In this document: piece after piece, positions 47,189 through 57,494 of the stretch
How the letters are laid out: each line of letters opens with the position of its first letter
Position numbering within the stretch: position 1 is the stretch's first letter
From: Daucus carota subsp. sativus
Taxonomy: Eukaryota > Streptophyta > Magnoliopsida > Apiales > Apiaceae
NCBI RefSeq assembly: GCF_001625215.2
Contig: NC_030383.2
Span: 2,678,779 to 2,742,778 of the forward strand
Direction of reading: 5' to 3'
DNA length: 64,000 nucleotides
Position numbers and translations under genes: made by a program
Notes under the pieces: model-generated
What the model saw: only the letters and a program-made list of their open reading frames with translations
Told to the model about the DNA's origin: nothing
Database searches by the model: none

Positions 47189-47802
47189 GGTTGTGTTTCT
47201 GGTTTGTGAAGATTAAAACTGGTTTTCTGTATTTACTTTACATTCTAGAGTTGTTACATTTTGAACTAGTGGAAGCTGTCTTCGTCATTATCATCGTGAT
47301 AGCTTCGTGAGGGTTATATGATATAGGGTATTGATATTGGTTCAACTGCTTGTCTTGAATGTACCTTAGTATGTTTGTGATATCTGTTAATTGCATAAAT
47401 CTGCTTTTTGCTTTTCTTGTCTTATGTCACCACTAACCAATACATATATGTGTTCAAGGTTGAAATAGTATCTAGAAACTTGCTCAAGAATTAACATAAA
47501 TAGTAAGTTATTCAGATAATATGACTTGAATTGTGGGCTTCACTTGTACAGATAAGTGTTTGTGCTATTACGATTGGCTGACATGACATAGTTCTAAGCA
47601 GTTGAAACATATGATCCACGACTCATGATTTGAGATTTTTTTGTAATGTACGACCAATGTCGTATTGTAATTTGTTAAAATATATAGAATTTATGTTGTC
47701 CTTTAACTTGTTATCCCGCATTATTATTATTATTTAATATTTAGGGTGTGTAAATGATATTAACTGTGCAAATGTAGTATATTTTCTTCGAGAAAGAAAC
47801 TC
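47189..47802. other. 3' flank of the acidic-protein gene
   Basis: Probable 3' UTR followed by intergenic DNA up to the start of the PPR-gene pseudo-copy. No gene was seen. Confidence 0.5.
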
Positions 47803-48397
47803 ATGACAAGCTATAAGTTTATATATGAAATCGTCATTTGATATTGGGCAGCCTGATGAGGTTCATGCAATTGTGGGCAGTATGCTGAGAGATGATCCTA
47901 GCGACTTTACAACAGAACTGCAGGAGTCCGCTAAGGAAGAATTGGGTAAGTTAGGGAGGGAGGATTAAGTGGTGGAGCTTATGGAGAGAAAGAGTGAAAA
48001 GTCTGAAGCAACCGCGGCGGCTGAAGCTGCAGAGAAAAGCCGAGGCTGGTGCAAGGGCTGCTGTTTCTTCTTTGATGCCTTCAAAGTTGTTTGGGAATAA
48101 AGGATTAGACGAGGACTCATCAGCAAATACTCAAATTGCTGAGGCAACACCAGAAACTAGAGAGGTGCAAGCTGGAAAGGAAGAAGATGGTCGTGACCAA
48201 GTTGGAGATTTCAGTTCTAGACTTCTGGAATGCTGACTCGACCAAGGCAATGAAATTAGTCGTATGGTATCCACCTGTTTATCACTAGGTTCTCTTGATT
48301 AGAAAGCAATTTGTTGGTTCTCTTGATTAGAAAGCAATTTGTTGAATCACTGGTAATAATTTACAGTGTCTTATATGATATTCATGTATAAATAACA
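47803..48397 (+). pseudogene. 3'-end pseudo-copy of the PPR gene
   Basis: The sequence is clearly homologous to 54190 to about 54920, the last 200 codons and 3' UTR of the intact PPR gene. Shared codons include [24 protein letters not shown] and [17 protein letters not shown]. The similarity extends through the 3' UTR (TTTGTTGAATCA, TTTACAGTGTCTT). The reading frame is broken: a TAA follows GRED, a frame change lies in the Ala/Glu-rich stretch, and one of the two 96-bp C-terminal repeat units is absent. All upstream PPR repeats are missing. This is best read as the remnant of a tandem duplicate. Confidence 0.85.
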
Positions 48398-48471
48398 CGT
48401 GAAAGAATTAACTATTTCAGATGTGCTTCGGTATGCTCTTTTAGTGCTCAAATGTTTTGTTTGGTTGCTGG

Positions 48472-51400
48472 AAGGGGTGAGCATTCGGTTCGGTTAACCG
48501 ATAACCGAACCGAATAACCGAAAAAAATTCGGTTCGGTTAACCAAAATACATATTTCGGTTCGGTTTTCGGTAGAGAAAAAAATCAAAATTTCGGTTTTC
48601 GGTTTTTCGGTTAATTAACCGCGGTTAACCGATAACCGTTCAGTTAACCGTATTTAAATATAAATATATTAATATTTTATATTATATACATAAATACATA
48701 TCTATTAGAGTATTAGTCTATTACACTTACAGTATCATATATCCGCCGCCTCTCTTCTCTGTACCAGCGGAGCCCCAAACCTTTGAATCTTCGATACTGC
48801 CAGCGGAGCCCTAAATCTTCGAATCTAATCGAGTTCGAGGCTGCTAGAATCTAATCTACCAGACGAATCTAATCCATTCGAGGTAAATCTTTCTTCGCGA
48901 CTTATTAATTCGAAGCCCTAGCAAGTTGTTTTGATTATTTTTCCTCTTCTGGTGTTTTGATATGCTCGACTTGGTTAATTGATTTTCTAGACTTAGTTAA
49001 CTGATTAGCTGATTGTTTATTCGAATGCTCACCCCTGGCCTTGGCTGATTTTTTCGATATGCTCGGCATATGATCGTCTGGCTTATGGATTGCTGTTTCT
49101 GCAATTTCATATGTTAAATATGGTGTACATAATTATTGACAAAATCTTTTCTTGAATCCGTATCATTTACTAGCACTGCGCAATGGCATAGCCAGGAATC
49201 AAAAGCATTGGTGTGAAATTGAATCTATTACTATAAACACTTTTTTTTACTGGTGTTAAAACTGAAATTTATTACTAAATAGCTACTGAATAGCTACTGG
49301 CTAGCCTATCAGCAATTCATGTTTGTTTCGTTTAGTTGTTTATTTTTCAAGTTGTTTTTATGAGTTACTAAATTGTTTCGTTTGTAACTTTCAGATGGAA
49401 GATGAGGGTGATTACCAAGAACAACTTGAAGCACAAACCGAAACCGTGGCTTCAAATCCCAGAAAGAGGAAGCCAATGGACTCTCGAAGCAATAAATTTA
49501 GAGATGAATTTAGCCTTGAACCAACACAACGCCTTTGCCTAACTACGGACACATGGACTTCCAATCAAAGAATTAATTACATGTGTTTAACCGCACACTT
49601 TATTGATAAAGATTGGAAGTTGCATAAAAAAATACTAAACTTTTGTCCAATTTTTAGTCATAAAGGTAAGGCAATTGCATTGGCAATCGAGGAGTGTTTG
49701 GTGGAGTGGGGGATTACTAGGGTGTTATCTATCACGGTTGATAATGCTAATACTAATGATGCTGCATTGGATAGGTTAAGAGAGAAAATTGGTAATTGGG
49801 GTACTAGCGTGTTAAATGGTGAACACTTACACTTGAGGTGTGTGGCTCATGTTCTGAATTTAATTGTCAAAGTTGGATTGGAGGTCTTTAAGGAGTCAAT
49901 TGTTAGGGTGAGAAATGCAGTTAAGTATGTGAGGTATTCACCCGCTTGGGAGGCATTGTTTATGGAATGTGCAAAGTATGAGAGAATTGAAACTAAAAAA
50001 TGTTTGATTCTTGATGTGGATACTAGATGGAATTCTACATATGAAATGCTAGATGTTGCGGAAAAATATGAAAAGGCATTTGGTAGGTATAATACACAAG
50101 ATCCTAGGTATAAAAAACATCTCAAGTTCAGTAATGTTGATGGGAGGCCTACTAGTGATGATTGGAGTACCGTGAGAAAGTTTGCTTCATTCTTAAAAAT
50201 TTTCTATGATCTAACTTTGAAGATTTCGGGATCACAATATGTTACTTCTAACATCTTCTTGCGTGAGATATATGCCATTCAATCCATCTTGCATGATTGG
50301 TCATATGGTCCTCATAGTGTTGACATGTATGCGGTTGGAAAAGAGATGTTAAATAAATTTAACAAATATTGGGGAGATCCAAGAGAAATTAACTATCTTT
50401 TGTTCATTGCGGTTGTACTTGATCCAAGACACAAGCTTCAATTCGTGGTGTAGATGTTAAAGGCTATGTATGGAGATCATGTTGGGGGGAGTTTTGGGAA
50501 GTCTTTGGAAGAAACATTAAGAAAAATGTTCGATGAGTATAAATCAAGGATTGCACCTAAAAATCAAAGGGGTGATGCTAGAGAACCAATGAGAGAGGAA
50601 GATCTTGGCCAAGTGCATCCATCTCAATTATTGAGGATGCAATTTGAGAAAGATATTGGATTGGATCCAAGTGAGGGTAGTGCATCGGACTTGGAAGAAT
50701 ATTTGGGTGAGAAACCAAAAACTTTTAGGGATTTCGATGGGTTTGACATATTAGAGTGGTGGAGGCATAATTCTATAAGATTTCCCATTTTATCCCAAAT
50801 GGCCCAAGATGTGTTAGCTTTTCCAATATCCACCGTAGCTTCGGAATCGGCTTTTAGCACGGGCGGTAGAGTTCTTAATGATTTTAGGAGTTCACTACGT
50901 CCGAAAATGGTTGAAGCACTTATATGTGCTCAAGATTGGATGAGAAGGACTATAAAAGCTTTATGTGTGGAGGAGGATCCGGAAGAAATGAAACAATTGG
51001 ATGAGGGTATGTTTCTTTATTTATTTGATTATTTCTGCACTGCTCACCTTTATATTTCTGCACTGCTCACCTTTATATTTCTGCACTGCTCACCTTTAGA
51101 TTTATAGAGATTGATTAGTGTATTTTCTTTTTTCAGCACTAGATAAAATGAACATGGATGCGAGTTCTACAGCAGCTTCAGCCACTGGAACAAGTCAACC
51201 AATGTAAGTTATCTCCTGTTCATTCTGGCCTCTGTTAGCCTCTGTCCAAAGTAAGTTAGCTCCTGTTTGATCTATGTTGTTTGATTTATGCTCTAGAAAA
51301 TAGGTTCTGATGTGAATCAATACTTGAACTATTGCGGCCAAACAAATGTTTCTTATTTGTAAAGAAAGTCCAGTGATGAGTCTGGTTAGATGATTCAAAA

Positions 51401-52062
51401 TTGTGTTGTCTGATTTATTAATTATTGTCTGGTTTGTTAGATCTTTGTTCCCAGGTTGATTAGTCTGATAAATTCTTGAACTTTTGTTGCTTTTCTAAGT
51501 TGGCCTTTTCTTGATTCTATAACTGATTAACTACTAACTAGTACCACTGATTAACTAGTACACTACCAGGCTACCAGCTAAGCCTTATTTGGTGTGATTT
51601 TGCAGCAGCAGCCAAGGGATGAGCACCAACAATTATATGTCTCCAACCAGTAGCCACCAGCCAGCAACGCAGCACTAACGCAGTGAGCCAGTCGCAGTCA
51701 GCCCTTAACGCTTAGCAGTTGGCAGATGACAAGAATTTGTGCAACTAAATTCTGTGATTGATTATGATAGACTAAGTCTAGAGTTATGGACTGTTGGTTT
51801 TTAATGGCCGAATGTGCTTAAGCTTTTGAATCCAGTAATCATTCATAGCAACTTGTAAACTTATAATGTTCTGCTATTCCAGTTTTTTTTGTGAAATTTC
51901 GGTTTTAAAATTCGGTTTACGGTTATTAACCGAATATAAATTTCGGTTCGGTTTCAAAACCGAATTAATTTCGGTTCGGTTTTCGGCAGGGTTTTCCAGC
52001 TTTTTCGGTTTCGGTTAACCGAATTTAAATTCGGTTCGGTTTTTACCGAATACTCACCCTTA
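48472..52062 (+). mobile_element. hAT transposon with spliced transposase gene
   Basis: The terminal repeats are AAGGGGTGAGCATTCGGT at the left and, inverted, TAAGGGTGAGTATTCGGT at the right. Subterminal regions are packed with CGGTTCGGTTAACC words. The target duplication GTTGCTGG (48464-48471) / GTTGCAGG (52063-52070) matches at seven of eight positions. The transposase gene is at 49395-51678. Length is 3,591 bp. One target mismatch and one in-frame stop suggest an older, probably inactive insertion. Confidence 0.88.
49395..51678 (+). CDS. hAT-family transposase, interrupted by one in-frame stop
   Basis: Three exons, 49395-51006, 51137-51203 and 51606-51678, with conserved splice signals and phase. 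The start follows an acceptor CAG directly. The catalytic core begins at LTTDTWTS (first Asp) and has TVDNANTND (second Asp) and LRCVAHVLNLIV. The C-terminal dimerisation block is FDILEWWRHNSIRFP, then VASESAFSTGGRVL, which carries the catalytic Glu. A TAG at 50451-50453 interrupts an otherwise open frame. The BED zinc finger expected upstream in RICESLEEPER-type proteins is absent: KRKPMDSRS runs straight into RDEFSLEPTQ, so an internal deletion has removed the DNA-binding region. Without it the protein would be unlikely to bind its ends. Confidence 0.85.
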
Positions 52063-52070
52063 GTTGCAGG

Positions 52071-52738
52071 ACATGAAAATAGTTGAGAATGAATTGAAAT
52101 TTGTACCCTTTCTAGAGTAAATTTATCATTTTCCTGCCCTTCTTGCTTTCTGCTAGTTAAAATCTAATCTCGAGCTCGATCCAGAATTTGTTTTTGAGAA
52201 GTATATTCAGCCGAACTCATCTTTGAGTCCTACTTCCAAAATTTTGAAATTACTAATTTTTTATTGTAATTTGTTGGATCTATGAACCAGAATGATTGAA
52301 AAAATGGTAATAGGATGTAACTGGAAAAAGTATATGGTATTTCTGTACTTCATATTATTGTTAAGTTGATAGTTTTTTTAAAAAAGATAAGTAATTTATA
52401 AAGAAATAAAAAACTGAAAATATTTGAATATTATTTTCGAAAACAACAAGCATATAATCGAAAATCATGCCGAACCACTCCTCATCTTTTGAGAAGTTTT
52501 CAAAATAAATATCAAACACCACATTTATTTTTAAAATTATTTCATACTTCTAAAAATTTAATACAGATTTTTTAATCATGTAACACAGTCGGTGAATCAT
52601 CCAAAAGCCCATCAAATAACCCGACCCGATAAACCACCACACTCTTCTCGCACTCTCCTTATCTGAACTAAAACCCCCGTCTAAACCCTAACTCTCATTT
52701 CATCTCTCTCTCTCTCTCTCTCTCGCTCAATCTCTCCC
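52071..52738. promoter_or_regulatory. promoter and leader of the PPR gene
   Basis: The interval between the hAT element and the PPR start codon. A (CT)n tract at about 52702-52725 precedes the ATG by some 15 bp. No TATA box was assigned. Confidence 0.45.
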
Positions 52739-54790
52739 ATGGCTCTTTCAAAACCCAATCTCCTCACCCACCTCAAAACCCTAACCCGCTCCCCCCACCT
52801 CCCCCCTCCCTCCCTCCTCTCTCTCCGCCTCCTCTCCTTCGCCACCCCCGAAGACGCCGCCGCCGACCGCCGTCGCCGCAAGCGCCGCCTCCGCATCGAA
52901 CCTCCCCTCAACTCCCTCCGCCAACAACCCCAGCAACCTCGCCCCTCCCCCACCAACCCCAATGCCCCCAAACTCCCCGAACACGCCTCGGTCTTAACCG
53001 GTAAGCGCCTCGAATTGCACAACAATATCTTGAAATTGATCCGTGTTAATGACCTAGAAGAAGCCGCATTGCTGACTAGGCACTCGATTTACTCGAATTG
53101 TAAGCCGAGTATATTTACCTGTAATTCTGTTATGGCTGCTCAGTTGAGGCAGTCTCGATACTCGGATTTGTTGTCGTTGCACAGGTTTATTACGCAGGCT
53201 GGGGTTGCGGGGAATGTGGTTACTCATAATTTGTTGATCAATGCTTATTTGGATTGTAGGAAGACGGATACTGCGTTGGAGAATTATAAGTTGTTGGTTA
53301 ATGAGGCTCCGTTTAACCCGAGTCCTACAACGTATAGGATTTTGGTGAGGGGGTTGGTGGATAATGATAGGATTGAGAAGGGTGTGGAGTTGAAGGACGA
53401 GATGTTGGAGAAGGGGTTTGAGGCGGATAAGGTGGTTTATGCGACTTTGATGTGGGGTTTTGCGAAGAAGGGGGATGCAGATGGGGTTTTTGGGCTTTAT
53501 GAGGAGTTGAAGGGGAAGGTGGGGGAGGATTTTGTGGGAGGAGGGGTTTATGGGAGTTTGATGAGAGGGTATTTTTTGAAGGGGATGGAGAGTGAGGCGA
53601 TGGGGTGTTATAGGGAGTGTGCGGGGGAGGGGTCGAAGGTGAAGATGGATGCAGTGGCGTATAATTATGTGTTGGATGCGTTGAGTAAGAATGGGAAGTT
53701 TGATGAGGCATTGAGGCTGTTTGATAGGATGTTGGGTGAGCATAGTCCGCCAAAGACGTTGACTGTGAATTTGGGGAGTTATAATGTGATTGTTGATGGG
53801 TATTGTGCGGAAGGGAAGTTCGGGAATGCGATTGAGGTGTTTAAGAGTATGGGAGAGAAGAGGTGTGCGCCGGATACATTGTCTTACAATAATTTGATTA
53901 TGCAGTTGTGTAAGAATGGGATGTTGGCTGAGGCGGAGGAGCTTTATAGGGGTATGGCTGAGAAGGGTGTTAGTCCGGATGAGTTTACTTTTGTTTTGTT
54001 GATGGATACTTGCTTTGAAGAAAATCGTCCTGATGACGCTGCTGGTTACTTTAAGACCATGGTTGAGGCGAAGTTGAGGCCTAATTTGGGAGTTTATAGT
54101 AGATGTGTTGAGGGGCTGGTTAAAGTTGGGAAGGTTGACGAGGCAAAATCATTTTTTGATTTAATGGTGGGGAAACTCAGAATGGATGATGCAAGCTATA
54201 AGTTTATTATGAAGTCGTTATTTGATATCGGGAAGCCTGATGAGGTGCTTGCAATTGTGGGTAGTATGCTAAGGGATGATCCTAGTGACTTTACAACAGA
54301 ACTGCAGGAGTTTGCTAAGGAAGAATTGGGTAAGTTAGGGAGGGAGGATGAAGTGGTGAAGCTTATGGAGGACATAGAAAGAGAGAAGGCTGAAGCAATA
54401 GCCGCAGCGGCTGAAGCTGCGGAAAAAGCCAAGGCTAGTGCAAGGGCTGCTGTTTCGTCTTTAATACCTTCAAAATTGTTTGGGAATAAAGGATTAGATG
54501 AGGACTCATCAGCAAATACCGAAAATGCTGAGGCAACACCAGAAAATGGAGAGTTGCAAGTGGGGAAAGAAGAAGATGTTCTTGCCCAAGTTGGAGATAT
54601 TGGTTCTGGTAATTCTGACTCGACCGAGGCAATAGTAGGAAATGGAGAGGTGCAGGTGGGAAAAGAAGAAAATGCTCTTGACCAAGTTGGAGATATTGGT
54701 TCTGGTTATGCTGACTCGACCGAGGCAATGAAAGCAGATGATGTTATTGAGGCTGAAGTAGTGAGTGATAGTAAAATTGGGGCAGCATAA
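52739..54790 (+). CDS. EMB1796: P-class pentatricopeptide repeat protein, EMB1796/NUWA-like
   Basis: A single uninterrupted exon encoding 683 aa. An Arg-, Leu- and Pro-rich, acid-poor N-terminus reads as a mitochondrial presequence. About ten P-type PPR motifs follow from about residue 105 to 540, for example [43 protein letters not shown] and [23 protein letters not shown] Glu/Ala-rich coiled-coil-like stretch (about 545-585) leads to an acidic tail with two 32-residue tandem units ([11 protein letters not shown].., [11 protein letters not shown]..). No E or DYW domain is present. Resemblance to Arabidopsis At3g49240, an embryo-essential protein of mitochondrial RNA processing/editing, is from memory and should be treated as probable. 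The first 90 codons are strikingly C-rich compared with the G/T-rich remainder. Confidence 0.9.
   Translation: MALSKPNLLTHLKTLTRSPHLPPPSLLSLRLLSFATPEDAAADRRRRKRRLRIEPPLNSLRQQPQQPRPSPTNPNAPKLPEHASVLTGKRLELHNNILKLIRVNDLEEAALLTRHSIYSNCKPSIFTCNSVMAAQLRQSRYSDLLSLHRFITQAGVAGNVVTHNLLINAYLDCRKTDTALENYKLLVNEAPFNPSPTTYRILVRGLVDNDRIEKGVELKDEMLEKGFEADKVVYATLMWGFAKKGDADGVFGLYEELKGKVGEDFVGGGVYGSLMRGYFLKGMESEAMGCYRECAGEGSKVKMDAVAYNYVLDALSKNGKFDEALRLFDRMLGEHSPPKTLTVNLGSYNVIVDGYCAEGKFGNAIEVFKSMGEKRCAPDTLSYNNLIMQLCKNGMLAEAEELYRGMAEKGVSPDEFTFVLLMDTCFEENRPDDAAGYFKTMVEAKLRPNLGVYSRCVEGLVKVGKVDEAKSFFDLMVGKLRMDDASYKFIMKSLFDIGKPDEVLAIVGSMLRDDPSDFTTELQEFAKEELGKLGREDEVVKLMEDIEREKAEAIAAAAEAAEKAKASARAAVSSLIPSKLFGNKGLDEDSSANTENAEATPENGELQVGKEEDVLAQVGDIGSGNSDSTEAIVGNGEVQVGKEENALDQVGDIGSGYADSTEAMKADDVIEAEVVSDSKIGAA
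54545..54736 (+). repeat. two-unit 96-bp coding tandem repeat
   Basis: Units at 54545-54640 and 54641-54736 encode NGE.QVGKEE...[13 protein letters not shown] twice, in the C-terminal tail of the PPR protein. The pseudo-copy at 47803-48397 has only one unit. Confidence 0.9.
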
Positions 54791-55437
54791 ATTTACAATT
54801 CTAGGTAATTTTAATGCAAATTAGTTATAAGGCATCCACCTGGTTATTACTTGGTTCTCTTTTTGTGCAATTTGTTGAATCAAGGATAATGATTTACAGT
54901 GTCTTCTATGATATTCATGTATTTCAACCTTTGCAAGTTGACCTTTTTGTAATTAAGAAATTTCTAATAACTATGTGGTTCTGTTTTTCCACTTAAAGCA
55001 ATCTTTTGTGAGTCTCATATTAAGTATTTTTCTGATTAATCATATGTGGATATAAGTGCAAAGCATCTGAATGTTTATGAGATTGAATATTCATACAGTT
55101 TCTTACTGGATTGTTCAAGGCACTTTCGGAGTGTTATGATAGACTCTGTTCTCGTTGTCTTCTATCACTTTTGATTTTATTTTTGGTTCTAAACCTTCTT
55201 ATTTACATGCATTTCAGGATATTTAAGGCTGCGTTACATTTACACTCCTATAAAAGAAGCTCAATTTTACAAATGCAACAAGTCAATAACAAATAATAAG
55301 ATTTTTATTATTTATCCGCGCTAGAACATACATATGACAGGTTCGCTGCAAACAAGTGATCTCTAACATATGAAATTTGTAGCATTATAAGTTACTCTAT
55401 AGTTGGTATTTGGGCTGCTGATTTGTGGGGTTGAAAA
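54791..55437. other. 3' flank of the PPR gene
   Basis: The first 150 bp match the 3' flank of the pseudo-copy and so belong to the old gene's 3' UTR. Beyond that no gene was seen. Confidence 0.5.
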
Positions 55438-56820
55438 TGCCAAAATGTTCCTCAGTCTCAGATCCCTCCTTGAGGTTTTCATCGAACATCGCAGACATGT
55501 AAATTTGTATAGGGTTCTCCTTTCCCTGTGTCTTTGGTGTCCCATTTCATCGAATGCGCTTGATCAAATTTTCTATAATAAGTTTCTGCATTTGTGGACT
55601 TGCATCTGTATCACCTCACCAGAAGAAGGCCAGCCACTCTCTGACAAAACAGTCATGTTAAACCTCCCGACCTCTCAACAGCCGAATACAATCCAACGAT
55701 GCATCAAAAAGGTTCCTCTATTGACGATTACCTACCGGATCTGTTACAAAACATTTGGTGCTGTAAACAGACCATACTGAAGATTACCCTGAGGATTTCT
55801 TTTTGTACAAATTTCTCTCACCAGAGATCTCATGCATCTTAAGGAAATTATAGAAGTATGGAAGTGCAAGATGACGAGAGAGATAACTGGGGCTGGTGAA
55901 CAAGAAGATTTGTCGTCTTCCCTGAGCTGATGACTCTAAAGCTAGTTCATTTGCCAGATTTCACCAACTTTCAGTGTAACCATAGTGGGGAAGCTAATAA
56001 CCGCAAGGTACAATTGTTGCTCCAAATTTTACATTTACATTTCTTACTTGTGTCATGAATCAGTCTGTATAATTACATATGGTGAAGGCCGTCGTTAACC
56101 TAGTTTTGAAAATTATGACATTGTGACCGCAACACCTTAGGAAACATGCATGTCAGTTTTTGTGAAAGACAGACAGACATCTAAGCTGTAAATTTAAGGG
56201 AGTGTGGGTGGCCTGAACCTACAACTACATTAGATGTAGCAGTGTTTTTTGGTCTCAAATACTCGAGTTGATCTCCCAGTTCTAGTACCAACACTGTCGG
56301 GTTTTTAGATAATTAATATGGAGTTACCAGTGTGCTATGATAAAAAACAGAAACTTTTTCAGACAATGCTGGGCAGAGATAATTTTACTTGTGAACTTAG
56401 AAGGCCTAGATATAAGCTGTGATCACGATATAGATATAGAACTCCCTAGTAGATGGAAACCTCAATTATGTAATCTGGAAAGATTAGTGTTGGCCTTGTG
56501 AGCTGAAATATCTATGCTACTAATGGTTACAGGTGCTTACTGTTCGTAAATGTTGATGCTCTACTCTTTTCTTTCACATTCCCAGCTTTAAGAAGTCTAC
56601 AACTCCATTAAAATGCAAACATATAAACCTGTAGTTTATTGCAAAAATTTGTGGAGGATGCGAACTGCGAAGGGTGGTGAACTTTCAAGAATGGAGAAGA
56701 AGACTACACTGATCTTTCAGCCGAAGTCTGTTATTCTTATAGAATTGCCAAACTTTCATATTATAGATTGTTGGGAAGCATTGTTGCGTTGCAGGGATGA
56801 TAAAAATTGAAGCATTGTTG
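55438..56820 (+). pseudogene. decayed NLR relic (LRR part)
   Basis: Scattered LRR-coding fragments in the same orientation as the intact CC-NB-LRR gene downstream. The best, at 55838-56007, reads LKEIIEVWKCKMTREI, then after a frame change FPELMTLKLVHLPDFTNF and a plausible donor. This is the same position in the protein as FPKLESMELAHLPGLTSF of the intact gene. Another piece near 56430 reads NLERLVLAL before a stop. No NB-ARC remnant was found. The outer limits are approximate. Confidence 0.6.
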
Positions 56821-57494
56821 CAGATTTTCTTATAGATGAGGTGGCCTTGAACTTGACGGGGTTCTAACTAAAATCCTTTTGCGAGGCTCTAATTTGTATA
56901 TACTTCACATATTTTACGAATTTATATGTTGATGCTTCTAAAATTTCGGGGCCTATTCGTTCAGGCGTTTTAGGCGCAAGACTTGTTCGAATATTGTCAG
57001 GACCACTCTCTTAGAGATTTCTCAAACCTCAAAAGTTCGGTAGCATTTTAAGCTATGCTTTCAATATGCCCAAATTACAACATTTTGATTTCCAGGGAGT
57101 CCCCAGCATCGACTATTTCACTTCTAACCGAGTGCTAGTCGAAGGTTGAGTTCTACTGTAATCGAAGAATATAGGTACGCCTGGCGCGAACTCTTGATTT
57201 TCACGTCATATGAAAATTAAAAATTCTACAAGGGTAATTTTCAAGTAAACGAAGTAGAAAATATTTTAATGGCTATATATGACGCAGTACACTTTGCAAG
57301 TGGGCATGCGACGACTTTCATCTGTTGATGACAAGAATGTGTATTATTGTTTTTTGAATCATATGAACATACAGCTATGCATTGATTTGTTAAATCTTCA
57401 TTTTCTTCTTCTTGTTGCAGCTTTATCAATTTGTTCTGCATCTTTGCTTTCTTTTCGAAGTTTAGATAAGGAAAAAAAAGAGCAAGCAAGAATC
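56821..57494. other. upstream region of the CC-NB-LRR gene
   Basis: No gene was seen. The frame of the downstream gene stays open upstream of its start to 57279, but the residues there do not look like an NLR N-terminus, so this is treated as leader and promoter. Confidence 0.45.

Noticed and set aside
53054-53743. 229-codon frame antisense to the PPR gene
   Set aside because: It is a low-complexity shadow of the codon bias of the PPR gene and has no domain.
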